From Streptomyces sp. NBC_01244 (lineage in GTDB: Bacteria; Actinomycetota; Actinomycetes; Streptomycetales; Streptomycetaceae), in the NCBI RefSeq assembly GCF_035987325.1, contig NZ_CP108488.1, positions 1 to 64,000 of the forward strand: DNA of 64,000 nucleotides, written 5' to 3'. Positions 17,409-26,869 of the stretch are shown one piece after another. Below the pieces are notes generated by a model. That model was not told the DNA's origin and ran no database searches. It saw only the letters and a program-made list of their open reading frames with translations. The position numbers were made by a program, and so were the translations under genes. Within the stretch, counting starts at the first letter, position 1, and each line of letters opens with the position of its first letter.

Positions 17409-18017
17409 TCAGCGCGCTGTGTGCGCCAGACTGGCCGGTTTGATCGCGCCAACCCCGTAGCGGTTGCGGGCCCGGTCTGCGACGGCCTCGATGGCCAGCA
17501 ATTTGTCGACGTCGGGGTCGAAGGTGAGCTGGCGCGGCGCCTCGTCGGCCGCACACAAGGGGAGATCGCTCGTACGCGCGCGTTGCAGGGAGAGCGTGGC
17601 GTACAGGTCGTAGGCGGTGCGGGTGAGGAGGAAGGTGTGGGCGGTGGCTTCCGGGAGGGTGCGGCTGCGCGTGGTGGTGGAGCCGTCCGCGTAGCGCACG
17701 GTCAGGGCCACGGCTGATGCGGCCTTGCGGTCGGCGCGCAGGATGGCGCCGAGGTGCCCGGTCAGTGTGAGGAGGGCGCGGTGGTGCTCGACGGGGTTGA
17801 GTTCGTCGGTGGTGAAGCGGTGCTCGGCGCTGATGGACTGGGCGATCGGTTCGGCGAGGACGGGCCGGTGGTCGTGCCCGTGGGCGGCTTCGTGGAGGGC
17901 GCGTCCAAGGGCGATACCGAGAAGGCGTTGGAGGGTGAGCAGGGGAACGTCGGCGAGGTTGCCGATGGTGTGCAGGCCGTGGAGGGCCAGGGTTTTGGCG
18001 GTGGCCGGTTCTCTGAA
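17409..18017 (-). pseudogene. Y-family DNA polymerase (DinB/ImuB-like) C-terminal fragment
   Basis: Reads ~200 residues from a junction near 18017: PATAKTLALHGLHTIGNLAD (helix-hairpin-helix thumb region), LGRALHEAAHGHD, SISAEHRFTTDELNPVEHHR, then little-finger domain VALTVRYADGSTTTRSRTLP and RQLTFDPDVDKLLAIEAVAD. This is the thumb and little-finger part of a translesion polymerase; the palm and fingers with the catalytic Asp residues are absent and no start codon lies upstream. Confidence 0.75.
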
Positions 18018-18088
18018 CTAGCGATCGCCACTCGGGGGCTCTGGGTAAACCGCTGGCAGCTAGGTCTTCGCCGGGCAAAGACGCAGCC

Positions 18089-18757
18089 ATGCGCTATGCC
18101 AGCGGCGACCCCGAACTGATGGACCTGATCCGACGATTCGTCACGCCTGGCCGACGGTACATGCGGTTGGGCGCAAGCTCACTGCGGTTGAGCGGACCTG
18201 AGCGCGACCTGTTCGTGAGGGAGCTGGTCCAGGCTGCCGGGGAGATCACTCCCACGGAACTCGGCATCCTTTTGGAGGGCGGGTGGCGAGAGCGCACGAC
18301 GGCCTCCTGGCTGGTTGCCGTGTCCGGGAGGACCGATTTCCGGAGCCACATCGGCGAACTACTCCTGGCCAGCGGAGGCCCCTACCAAGGGTCTCTCTGC
18401 ATCGCTCTCGCCACCTTCGGCACCAGCGCGGACGCCGATCTGCTCTGCGCCTACCTTGATCGCTACCTGCCCGAACCCGGCCTCATCTGGGACCAGACCG
18501 CGGTATTCAGCACACTGCTCCACCTCGACGCCGTCCTGGGGACCGAGCGAGCAGCCCCCTACCTCGCCCCTGGGGGACTATGGCAGCAGTGGACCGTCAC
18601 CACGACGAACACGGTGCGGGATCCGCAGGAGTACCAGCAGGTCGTGGGCCAGCTCTGTTCCTTCGCAGGCGATGCGCTGAACTCTTTGCCAGAACGGAAA
18701 CCAGGAGCTGAGCCCCGACCTGGCACTGGACGCAGAGTGCTTCGAGCTCCTCGGTAG
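18089..18757 (+). CDS. DUF6000-like hypothetical protein
   Basis: 222 residues, ATG at 18089. Motifs FVTPGRRYMRLGASSLRLSG, LLEGGWRERTTASWLVAVSG, LCAYLDRYLPEPGLIWDQTA and HLDAVLGTERAAPYLAPGGL fit the DUF6000 family of actinomycete accessory proteins, alpha-helical and HEAT-like in appearance. The last ~25 residues are Arg/Pro-rich and may come from a small 3' shift. The family often sits beside polymorphic-toxin or mobile genes, but its role is unknown. The next gene follows after 10 bp. Confidence 0.7.
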   Translation: MRYASGDPELMDLIRRFVTPGRRYMRLGASSLRLSGPERDLFVRELVQAAGEITPTELGILLEGGWRERTTASWLVAVSGRTDFRSHIGELLLASGGPYQGSLCIALATFGTSADADLLCAYLDRYLPEPGLIWDQTAVFSTLLHLDAVLGTERAAPYLAPGGLWQQWTVTTTNTVRDPQEYQQVVGQLCSFAGDALNSLPERKPGAEPRPGTGRRVLRAPR

Positions 18758-18767
18758 AGTCTGGGCG

Positions 18768-19043
18768 ATGACAGGAAACCAGGGCCGCTGGCCCAAGATC
18801 GACCAGGATGGTGGCATCGAGGACGTGACACTCCTCATCCTGGAATGGCTGGGTGCGCAGGGCGTGAACGCCATGATCAGAGTGGACGCCGAGAGGGCGG
18901 CCGAGAACGCGCCGGCGTGGACGTTTGCCGCCAGTGGGGGTCCTTTGGAGCATGGCATGCGTGCTGACGGGAGGACCGTGCAGCAGTGCATGTCCACAGC
19001 CCTGTCCCAGCTACGCCAGGCCGGGCTGTCAGTTCCGGTTTGA
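18768..19043 (+). CDS. Small hypothetical protein
   Basis: 91 residues (MTGNQGRWPKIDQDGGIEDV ... WTFAASGGPLEHGMRADGRT). Good third-position GC and 10-bp spacing from the preceding gene suggest co-transcription. Soluble, acidic in the first half. No motif recognised. Converges on the recombinase gene ending at 19072. Confidence 0.5.
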   Translation: MTGNQGRWPKIDQDGGIEDVTLLILEWLGAQGVNAMIRVDAERAAENAPAWTFAASGGPLEHGMRADGRTVQQCMSTALSQLRQAGLSVPV

Positions 19044-19071
19044 TCTTCGTCTTCGCTCGCCCCTGATTCGA

Positions 19072-21117
19072 TCATGACGTTGGTCTCGGAGTCCCAGCGG
19101 TTTCTCCTGACCGGCTGAAGCCAGGCATTCCGAGCTGGACCGTAGCCGACTTCCTCTCGGCCAGTGCGTAGATCTGGGCGAGCTTGTCTTCGGCGCCGGC
19201 CAAGCTGACGCGGAGACCTTCGATCTCGCCGAGCCAGCCCTCGTGTTCGGCCTCGGCGAGCCAGCCCTCGTGTTCGGCCTCGGCGATGCGGGCGACGAGG
19301 TTGTCGCGGATCTCCTCCAGCCGACCGCGCTGGGCCGGGTCCGGCCGGAGGAGCGAGCAACGAATGCAAGCGTGTTCATGAACACAAGGGCTTGAAAAGG
19401 CGCGAGCGCAGGTCCCGATGGAGACCTTGCGTTTCTCGAAGTGCGCGAGGAAGGCGTCCCATTCCTCTTCGGTGGGGGTTCGATACTCATCGCTGGGGCG
19501 AGTGGCCCTGCGGCGGGCGATGAAGCCCCGGTGGGCTTCGATGGCTTCGGTGGGGTAGGTGGCCTCGTAGCCCATGGTGGTGGTGATGCTCTTGTGGCCG
19601 CAGATCACCTGGGCGATATGCGGGGGCAAGCCGGAGAGAATGGCGTCAGTGACGAAGATCCTTCGGAAGTCGTGCGGCCGGTAGGCAAGCGGGTCCCCGA
19701 CCGAGTCCGTGAGACCGGAGGCGGCCAAGGTTTCTCCGAGGGCCTTGCGGATGGTCGCCGCGGAGACCGGGCGGTTCTGTCCGGCGCTGGACCATTGGAA
19801 GAGCAGAGGCATAGGCGGGTTCCACACACGTTCACCCAGGTCGTAGGCGGAGACGAGCGGGACCGCACCGTGTTTTCCACGGACGCGCGTAACCATCGTG
19901 GAAAGGACGTCGGCAAGTTCGGGACTCACCAGTAGTAGTCGTTCCTCATCGGTCTTGGAGGGGGCGATCTGCAGCAGAGGTACGACTTCGCCGGTGGTGG
20001 GCAGGACGTACTGGACGAGGCTGTGGTGGCTGATCTCCAACATCTCTTCGATGCGGGCTCCGGTATGCCGGAAAAACTCGATCGCGGCCCATATCCAGAA
20101 CGCCCGGTTCTCGTCGGGGACCAGGTAGCGGCGCCTGCCCCTTTCGTCCAGGGCCAGGGTCGGCTCAAGGGTCGAAGCGCTGTGCTTGGGCTTGGGCTTG
20201 GTAAAGGTTTCGCCCAGGACAGTGAACCGGCCACCGAGCGGAGCCTCACGAAACGCTGCCAGCCTTTCCTGAGCCTGCTTCAGGCGCAGCTCAGCCGTGC
20301 GAAGCACGGTGGGCAGTGCGGGCATTCTCTCGCGAGTGCGTTGGTCGGTGCGCGCTTTTACTCGTTGGGAGTGCTTACGGAAGACGACGTCGGAGTCCTT
20401 GACCGGGCAGGGCGCGACCCACGGGCCCCAGCGGCCCGGCTCATCTGCCGCCCAGGTGGCAAGGTCGAGGTAGAAGGCCCGCACGGTGGCCAGCAGGGTG
20501 CTGGGGTTGACGCGGGGCACGATGCTCTCCACCAGATGGCCGTCGGGCGTGCGGCGGCGGATGGTCTTGCTGCGCATGCGCTCCTTCCAGGCCGCGGCCA
20601 CGTCCGGAGTCAAGCGCAGGGAGTCGATACCCGGATGATGCTGTTCCAGATCGGCCCAGAATCGGGCCACCAGCGAGCGGGACAGGTCCTCGAAGGTGTT
20701 GTAGTCGAGCGCCGGGCGACGCTCGTTGAGGTAGTCGACGAACAGATCGCGCACCGGTCCACACCGCACGTGGTAGCGGTCCACGAGCTCCTCGGCGCTG
20801 GCCTCGCCCGCATGGACCGTCACTGACCGCAGCGTTGAGGGCGCGTTCGCGGGGAAACCGCCGAGATCGTTGAGCAGCGTGTAGAACAAGGTCCGCGACG
20901 TGGGCGCTTGCCGTAGAACGCTGACCTCGAGGTGCCGGAGCTGGAGGCAGTCGCCGACGGTGATGTCCCGCACTCCGCCGCCCTTGCCCAGGACCATCAG
21001 GGCGATCTGGTACGCGGCCTTGCTCCACAGCCGAGTGCCCCACAGCGGGCCGGCCGCTTCCTTCAGCGCGGCGAAGCCCGCAGGATCACGCAGCTCGCTG
21101 ACGGCCTCGGTCAGAAC
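19072..21117 (-). CDS. Tyrosine recombinase, second of a tandem pair (start codon unclear)
   Basis: About 680 residues. Catalytic core near the middle and end: TGARIEEM (first Arg), HDFRRIF (His-x-x-Arg), GHKSITTTMGY (His and nucleophile Tyr). The tail holds a Cys/His cluster (CVHEHACIRC) and a helical region. Coherent homology begins at NVLTEAVSELRDPAG; the codon at 21117-21115 is GTT where a GTG would give a normal start overlapping the upstream recombinase by 32 nt. Either the start was mutated or a distant ATG (21261) is used. Paired large recombinases like this occur in Tn554-type units. A 27-bp tandem duplication (19231-19284) repeats AEHEGWL in the tail. Confidence 0.75.
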   Translation of the reverse strand, partial: VLTEAVSELRDPAGFAALKEAAGPLWGTRLWSKAAYQIALMVLGKGGGVRDITVGDCLQLRHLEVSVLRQAPTSRTLFYTLLNDLGGFPANAPSTLRSVTVHAGEASAEELVDRYHVRCGPVRDLFVDYLNERRPALDYNTFEDLSRSLVARFWADLEQHHPGIDSLRLTPDVAAAWKERMRSKTIRRRTPDGHLVESIVPRVNPSTLLATVRAFYLDLATWAADEPGRWGPWVAPCPVKDSDVVFRKHSQRVKARTDQRTRERMPALPTVLRTAELRLKQAQERLAAFREAPLGGRFTVLGETFTKPKPKHSASTLEPTLALDERGRRRYLVPDENRAFWIWAAIEFFRHTGARIEEMLEISHHSLVQYVLPTTGEVVPLLQIAPSKTDEERLLLVSPELADVLSTMVTRVRGKHGAVPLVSAYDLGERVWNPPMPLLFQWSSAGQNRPVSAATIRKALGETLAASGLTDSVGDPLAYRPHDFRRIFVTDAILSGLPPHIAQVICGHKSITTTMGYEATYPTEAIEAHRGFIARRRATRPSDEYRTPTEEEWDAFLAHFEKRKVSIGTCARAFSSPCVHEHACIRCSLLRPDPAQRGRLEEIRDNLVARIAEAEHEGWLAEAEHEGWLGEIEGLRVSLAGAEDKLAQIYALAERKSATVQLGMPGFSRSGETAGTPRPTS

Positions 21118-22138
21118 ATTCGACTGGCGGGCACCCGGCGGCGGGCGGGGCCGGCGGCCGAAGACGCAGCTCGGCCTGCCGCGCGTGATGGGCCCGCACC
21201 TCTTGGAGGATCTCCTCCAGGCCGGCCGCGAGATAGATTTCCGTCGTAGAGAGGTGGGCATGGCCCAGGACCCATTGCACGTGGGTGAGCGGCAGCTGTG
21301 GGTCCCTCGCCATCCGGTATGAGGCGGTGTGCCGAAGGTCGTGCAAGGTCCAGTTCGCCCCCAACAGTGCATTGGCCCGCAGCAGCATGGCCCGCGCCGC
21401 GTGGTAGGTCAGCGGACGCCACGGTCGGCGCAGCGTCCACCACAGGGGCAGGTGCGGTTTCTGGGGAACTCCCACCTCCCATGCCTGTTGTTGGTACAGC
21501 CTCAGCCACACGAACACGTCCGGTGCTGCGGGCAGGTCCTGGCGCTCCCGTGAGCCTTTGCGGACCACGCCGATTAGCTGTTGCCCCGGGTCGGCATCAC
21601 GCTGGCGCGCGGTCAGGAGCTCCTCGGCCCGGGCACCAGTCGACACCCACGCCGCCAGCAGTGCTCGGTCGCGTTGGTACTTCAGGGAGGCGAACAGCGC
21701 GTCGAAGAGGGCGTCTGGGATCCGGCGCGGAATCCGTCGGGGCACGCGAGGCCGGTAGCGGCCTTGGCGCTCTCCTTTGAACGGCTCCATCGGGTTGTGG
21801 TGGGCATGCGCCCGGCCGCTGCGTCGCGAACGGTCCAACGGGAACGGGTTGAGGAGCGGTCCGGTGCCCTCCTCGCGGTGGAACTCGTAGAAGGTGCGCA
21901 GCACCGTCTCACAGTGTGCTCGTGTCGAGGCCGCGTACTTCCGGCTCGGCGCGGATTTCCCTGTCACAGGATTCGGCGTCCCAGGCAAGGGTTTCACCAT
22001 CGGCTCAGTCCGTGCTGAGGCTTCACCGGCCGTCTCCTTTGCGCGATGACGCCAGTGCGTGCGGACCGGCTTGTCCGCGATCTGCATCCACCGGGCGAAG
22101 TCCCGGGCCTCCGTTCGGGTCGCCCGCTCCCACCCCAC
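21086..22138 (-). pseudogene. Tyrosine recombinase, first of a tandem pair, 5' truncated
   Basis: 350 residues with a complete catalytic domain: GARAEELL (Arg), LHDLRHTASYRMA (His-x-x-Arg), LGHAHLSTTEIYL (His and Tyr). The frame opens at GTG 22138 with GWERATRTEARDFARWMQIA, which in relatives lies well inside the N-terminal SAM-like DNA-binding domain, so the first ~60-80 residues are missing. Immediately upstream the sequence switches to the start of a ketosynthase gene. It overlaps the second recombinase by 32 nt, implying the two were coupled. Translation from the internal GTG might still give a shortened protein. Confidence 0.75.
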
Positions 22139-22141
22139 GTC

Positions 22142-22292
22142 GAGTGCGGATCGCGCACCGGCCGGTGAGGAAGCCGTTCCAGGTGGAGGTTGTGTCGCCG
22201 CCGAGCGGGGTGATCATGCCGATGCCGGTCACCAGCACCCGCCGCCCGGGACGGGAGCCAGTGGGCGGGGCTGTGTCGAGGTTGTCGGTCAC
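22142..22292 (-). pseudogene. Beta-ketoacyl synthase N-terminal fragment
   Basis: GTG at 22292, then ~50 residues including PGRRVLVTGIGMITPLGGDT and STWNGFLTGRCAIRT, the standard N-terminus of FabF/KAS II-type ketosynthases. The frame runs directly into the tyrosine recombinase sequence at ~22140, so the rest including the Cys-His-His active site is absent. It marks where the recombinase unit joined a fatty-acid or polyketide gene. Confidence 0.75.
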
Positions 22293-22484
22293 GTGAGGGG
22301 TCCTGTCGGAGGGTACGGGTCGGGGACCGTGCGCCCGGACCGCCCCACGCCTGCCACCACGCGGAAACCACACGTCCCTCCATGGTGCCCCTCCTGACCA
22401 GCCAGGACCGCTGGCCTTTCGGCTCCGGCCCGCCTGTCTTACGGCCCGCTCTGATCAGGTCTCGTCGCCCGTATCGTGAAAAAT

Positions 22485-22636
22485 ATGAGCGCTGTCTCCT
22501 TCGAGATGCCCGAGCTGATACCTGGACCGATCGTCTGCCCGCCGGGGACTACGCCTACGATGCCGAACTGACCCATCGCAGCGACGTGGACACCCTCATC
22601 GCCCACCTGGAACAGGCCGCAACCGTGCTCAGGTAG
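22485..22636 (+). pseudogene. C-terminal relic of an unknown protein
   Basis: The last ~40 codons (WTDRLPAGDYAYDAELTHRS, DVDTLIAHLEQAATVLR) have strong coding character and end at TAG. Upstream in-frame sequence lacks it, and an alternative ATG at 22485 is in another frame. Probably a truncated or frameshifted gene. Confidence 0.35.
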
Positions 22637-22720
22637 TGGCGCGCGACCCTGCCTGTGTAGCTCCCGGGCCTTCCGTTCGTAGTCCACACAGGCGGTAGGC
22701 GATGAGGAGGTGAAGGGGAT

Positions 22721-23301
22721 ATGAGCGTTGCCAGCCTTGCCCAGCACCACGGGCCCTGGACCGTTGACGCAGTCCTTGCCCTGGCCGAAGACCGTTCGGT
22801 CCGCTATGAACTCGTGGGTGAGTCGCTCGTGATGTCCCCAGCCCCCGGCCTGCGTCACCAGCGGGCCAGCTACCGCCTTCACGTCGCCCTCGACGCCGCG
22901 GCCCAGGCCGCCGGCGCCCCGGTGGAGGTCTTGGAGGCGATCAACGTGATCTGCCGTCCGGGCTGGTCGTGCCGGAAATCGTCGTCGCGGACGCGGGCGC
23001 CACCGCCGAGGACGGCGTCAGCATCGACGCCGAAGCCGTCCAGCTGATCGTCGAGCTCGTCTCCCCCGGCAACAAGACCATGGACCGCAAGTTCAAGCCC
23101 ATGCTCTACGCCGAGGCCGGCATTCAGCACTACTGGCGCCTCGAGTTTGACCCCGCCCCGCGCCTGATCGTCAGCGAGCTCGCCGACGGCCGGTACACCG
23201 AGAAGACGATCGCTCTGCCCGGTGCGACCACTCGCGTCGAGGCCCCGTTCGTCTTCGAGATCGACCCGGCCGGACTGACCGAGCCCAAGCGGCGCATCTG
23301 A
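22721..23301 (+). pseudogene. Uma2-family (DUF820) restriction-endonuclease-like protein, frameshifted
   Basis: Starts at ATG 22721 behind an excellent GGAGGTGA site: MSVASLAQHHGPWTVDAVLA, LALAEDRSVRYELVGESLVM, LHVALDAAAQAAGAPVEVLE. After EAINV (near 22950) the frame shifts; the continuation in another frame is LPSGLVVPEIVVADAG, VQLIVELVSPGNKTMDRKFK, YAEAGIQHYWRLEF, ending 23301. Re-joining needs one extra base. The PD-(D/E)XK core (PEIVVAD, VELVSPGNK) is otherwise intact. Family members are abundant, often mobile nucleases of unclear role. This is a one-base loss or a sequencing error. Confidence 0.8.
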
Positions 23302-23379
23302 GGCCGAAGCGGACGGGGCCGCGAGGGCGAAGCGCTGGGCCGGTGCCGGATGGAAGCGGGGCGTGGCCGGGGCGGGGGG

Positions 23380-24393
23380 TCAGGCGGCCTTGCTCAGCTT
23401 CTTCCAGTCGTCGTAGCCGATGCTCCAGTCGGCGTATCCGTTGCCGGGGCCGTCTGCGTTCTTGATGGCTTCCCGGCCCTTGATCGTGATCAGGTCGCCG
23501 AGGATGGTGTTGTCGAAGAGCCACTTCGAGTCGGCCGGGGTCATGCCGATGCAGCCGGCGCTGTGGTTGGTGTTGCCGACGTACTTCTGCGCCTCGGGAA
23601 CCCCTTCGTGGAGGTACGCGCCGGTGTCGGTCACCCGCATGCCCCAGTTGACCACCACGTCGTAGTCCACCGGCCCGCCCACGGACGCGGAGGTCATGTG
23701 CACCTTGGGTTCCCGGGTCTTGAGGGCGTAGGTGCCCAGTCGGGACTGGCGGCCCTTGACGGGCTGCCCGCCGGACATGGGGATGGACTTCACCACCTTG
23801 CCGTCGCGCTCGACGACGAGCCGGTGGGTGTCGAGGTCGGCGGTCAGCTGCTGGTCTCGGCAGATCTTGAACGTGCGGTCCAGGTCTCGGTCGAAGTGCG
23901 CGCCGCCGGGGTCGACCGTGGTGAGCGTGCCCTTGACCGTGACGTCCGTACCGGGCTTCCAGGGCTCCTTGGGACGCCAGTCCAGGCGGTCGTGGCCCGA
24001 GGGCGTGGTCACCCAGCCCCAGAAACCCTCGGTCGGGGTCGACGCGGTGACCGTCAACGCCTTCTCCACCGCGGCCTTGTCCTCGACCGGCTTCTTGAAC
24101 TGCAAGGACACCGGTTGACCGGTGCCCACGGTCTTCCCTGCCCCCGGGACCAGGTCGAAGTCCAGTACGGCTCCGGTGGTCACCTTCTGCGGTACGGCCG
24201 CCTCCGACGCCGCGGCGTGCACACCCGCCACGTCGGCGGACCCCTTCGAGTCGTCCGCCCGACCCATGTCCCCGCCGGAGCCGCAGGCCGTGAGGAGCAA
24301 CAGCCCGGCGACGGCGGCGAACAGCGGGACCGCGGGGCGACCGCGGCTCGGGGCGGAAGCGGCCGGGGTTTCCTGGGGGCGAACACGCATCAT
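23380..24393 (-). CDS. Lipoprotein L,D-transpeptidase (Ig-like plus YkuD domains)
   Basis: 337 residues. N-terminal lipobox LLLLTACGSG marks a lipid-anchored cell-surface protein. Residues ~70-190 form a bacterial Ig-like domain (AVLDFDLVPGAGKTVGTGQP), and residues ~195-310 the YkuD catalytic domain with motif NHSAGCIGMT, whose Cys (~residue 281) is the nucleophile. Such enzymes form 3-3 cross-links in peptidoglycan and are the beta-lactam-insensitive cross-linkers of actinobacteria. The C-terminal GYADWSIGYDDWKKL is typical of the class. Monocistronic; it looks intact amid broken neighbours. Confidence 0.9.
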   Translation of the reverse strand: MMRVRPQETPAASAPSRGRPAVPLFAAVAGLLLLTACGSGGDMGRADDSKGSADVAGVHAAASEAAVPQKVTTGAVLDFDLVPGAGKTVGTGQPVSLQFKKPVEDKAAVEKALTVTASTPTEGFWGWVTTPSGHDRLDWRPKEPWKPGTDVTVKGTLTTVDPGGAHFDRDLDRTFKICRDQQLTADLDTHRLVVERDGKVVKSIPMSGGQPVKGRQSRLGTYALKTREPKVHMTSASVGGPVDYDVVVNWGMRVTDTGAYLHEGVPEAQKYVGNTNHSAGCIGMTPADSKWLFDNTILGDLITIKGREAIKNADGPGNGYADWSIGYDDWKKLSKAA

Positions 24394-24589
24394 GGGGGGG
24401 GACGGCTCTTCTCTGGAAAGGGCTGGCTGGTACAGCTGTGAGGACGGCCGCCCGCAGACGGCCGGTTCTTATCTGCTGATGACCGTTGTGTGACAAACCG
24501 CAGGGCCGCCTCGTCGCGCATCGTCCGGGCCGGAATCCGGGTCCCCGCTCATGGCTTGGGCAGGCGGGTCACGTCGATGACGGGGGTGA

Positions 24590-24757
24590 CTGGTCATCGC
24601 CTGGAACGCACACTTCTCGGCGACCGGTGATCAGCTCCCCACGAGCCCACGCACCATCCGCTTCCCGGAGCTGGACCCCACCTGGAACTTTGATTTCGAT
24701 GACCGCGACGAGATGACGCGCCGGCTGCCCCGCTTGGCAGCTCTCTATCTGGAGTAG
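24590..24757 (+). pseudogene. Short C-terminal relic
   Basis: 55 codons without a start, ending at TAG: VIAWNAHFSATGDQLPTSPR then TIRFPELDPTWNFDFDDRDE and RLPRLAALYLE. Coding-like composition, with an in-frame stop just before. Family unknown. A strong hairpin follows 43 bp downstream. Confidence 0.35.
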
Positions 24758-24799
24758 GCGGAAGGTCGCAGTCACAAGAGTTGCTCGTACGTCGTCTGA

Positions 24800-24850
24800 C
24801 GGAAATGCCCCACATGGCGGCCGGTTCGGCCGCCTCGTGGGGCATTTCCG
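24800..24850. terminator. Strong bidirectional hairpin
   Basis: Inverted repeat CGGAAATGCCCCAC / GTGGGGCATTTCCG enclosing a second stem GGCGGCC / GGCCGCC. It lies between a plus-strand relic ending at 24757 and a minus-strand gene ending at 24864, so it can terminate both directions. Confidence 0.8.
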
Positions 24851-24863
24851 TCGAGCGGACGGG

Positions 24864-25492
24864 TCAGCCGGTGACCGGCCCCCGTGCGCCGCTCGTCGCG
24901 GTGCCGGCCAGGTGGCCGGTCCGGTGGGCCGTCACCTTCGCGGTGATCCGCTTGCCGCGCTGCGCGCTGGTCGGGGTGAAGGTGGTTCGGGTGGCGCCGG
25001 TGATGGCCTTCCCGTCCGCGTACCACTGGTAGTCGTACGAGGTCGGGTCCAGGTTCCGCGGCTGAGGGTCAGCACACTGCCGACCTTGGCCGTTCCCGTG
25101 ATGGACGGTGCCTTCGTGGCCTTGGGTGCGGCTCCCTTGACGAGTACGCCGGTGCTGGTGGCCTTCACCGTCGGGTGTCCGGCCTTGCGGGCGGTCACCA
25201 CCACGGTGAGCTGCTTGCCCTGGAGCGTGGAGGGCAGGGTGTACGACGCGGCTGTGGCCCCGGCGATGGTCTTCCCGTCGGGCTGCCACTGGTAGGTGTG
25301 GGAGTCGGCGGCCGGGGACCAGGAGCCGGTCGTCGCCGTGACCTTGCCACCGACGGCCGCGGTGCCCTTGATGGTGGGGGCGGCTGTCGAACGGATCGGT
25401 GCCACGACGGTGACGGTGCCCTTGACCCACTCGTCGCCGCGCGCAGTCACTCTCACGGACAGCGGGCCGAGCGGGGCCTCCGTGAGGTCTAG
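24864..25492 (-). pseudogene. Secreted Ig-like repeat protein, 3' part, frameshifted and cut by IS701
   Basis: Reads LTEAPLGPLSVRVTARGDEW, then repeats of the form GTAAVGGKVTATTGSWSPAA, YQWQPDGKTIAGATAASYTL. After LTLSRGTW (near 25060) a one-base loss shifts the frame; it continues DPTSYDYQWYADGKAITGAT, TPTSAQRGKRITAKVTAHRT and ends at 24864. The ~90-residue YQW/DGK/GAT repeat is a known bacterial surface Ig-like module. The 5' end is cut exactly at CTAG (25489-25492), the end of IS701, and the missing N-terminal part does not reappear on the far side, so flanking DNA was also lost. Confidence 0.75.
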
Positions 25493-26827
25493 TACTGCAA
25501 CGGTCTTTGTCCTGAGGGTTTGTTGGCTTCTGGTGGTGTGTGGCCGCGTTGTTTGTAGTGGCTGAGGCGGGCTTGGAACTGGCGTCGGCGGCGCCAGTGT
25601 GACCAGTGCAGGACGTGGCTGATGGAGGCAGGGCGGCGGTGGGTGAGACGGGTAATCAGGCGCCGGATTTCGGGGAGGGTGAGGGGGATGAGCTGGGAGG
25701 ATCCGTTTCTGCTTTCCCGGTCTCCAACTCTCGCGCCCGCAGGACGGTGAGGCAGGCGTGGGCAGCCATGGCCAGGGTGATGTGGCGGTGCCAGCCGGGG
25801 TAGCGGCGGACCTGGTAATCGTCCAGGCCGCACTCTTGCTTGGCGGTCTGGAAACATTCTTCGACCGCCCAGCGGCTGCCGGCGACGCGGATCAGTTCGT
25901 CGAGTGTGGTGTCGGCTGGGCAGTAGGCGATGTAGTAGGAGATCTCCTGGGGCCGGCTGACACTGCGGCGGCGTGCCGTCGGTCCTCGCGGTGCCAGGGA
26001 CGGACCTCGACCCTCGCCCAGTCGTAGACGCGTGGGCCGTGGGCTCCGTTGCCGCAGGAACGGCGTTTCCATTTCTGCCGGGGCAGTCCGGGAAACAGGT
26101 CGTGGACCGGGTGGTCCATGGCCCATCGGGTGACGACGGTGTCGTGACGGGTGGTGGCCATGACGTGGAAGACATCGGCCCGCTCGAGCTCGGTCCGCCA
26201 GCCCTTGGAGAAGCCGTAGGCGGCGTCCGCGGTTACCCAACGGAACGGGATCTTCTCCGTGATCGCCCGGCGGTCCATCGCCTGGGCGATGACCACTTTC
26301 GTCTCGAAGGCGACCGTGTCCTCGATGCCCGCGGCCCGGCACCGTTCCCGGTCATCGGTCCATGACGTGGGCAGATACAGGCGGCGGTCGATCAGCGTGC
26401 GGCCTCCTTCGCCGGCATAGGCGAGGAAGACTCCGACCTGGCAGTTCTCCGTCCGGCCCGCTGTTCCCGAGTATTGGCGCTGGACCCCGGCCGATCGGAC
26501 GCCCTTCTTCAGGAAGCCGGTGTCGTCCACGATCAGGACCGCCTCCGGGTCACCGAGATGCTCGACGACGTAGTCGCGGACGTCGTCGAGGACTTCATCA
26601 GCGTCCCAGTCACACCGGTTCAGCAGCCGGTGCATGCGGTCGGGAGCCGCGTGACCGGCCTCCTCCGCGAGCGTCCAGCCGTTCTTCCGTTCCAGCGGGG
26701 CTATCAGGCCCCGCATATACGCCAGTGCCGACTCACGCGGCTCCGACCGGACAAACCGGTGCACGAACCGCTCATGCACTTCACCCAGACCCACCGCCCA
26801 CGACCTCACATCACCAAGTGCCCCACC
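25489..26827 (-). pseudogene. IS701-family transposase, two frameshifts
   Basis: Start ATG 26827 (MGGALGDVRSWAVGLGEVHE), then HERFVHRFVRSEPRESALAY, VLIVDDTGFLKKGVRSAGVQ (first Asp), RWVTADAAYGFSKGWRTELE (second Asp). After RVEVRPWHREDRRH (near 25970) the frame shifts to SRPQEISYYIAYCPADTTLD, AGSRWAVEECFQTAKQECGL (catalytic Glu). A second shift near 25680 leads to LTLPEIRRLITRLTHRRPAS, ending QRPLQY at the IS tip, with the stop formed at CTAG. All three frames are family-like, so it is a recent pseudogene or affected by sequencing error. Confidence 0.82.
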
Positions 26828-26869
26828 CATAACCAGACCAACGACCATCCTGGCCACCAAATAGCGGCC
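25489..26869 (-). mobile_element. IS701-family insertion sequence, degenerate
   Basis: The left end is CTAG followed by TACTGCAACGGTC, matching the CTAG-type target of the family. The matching right end with CTAG is not found near 26870, so that end seems deleted or altered. It holds one transposase gene broken by two frameshifts. Confidence 0.65.
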
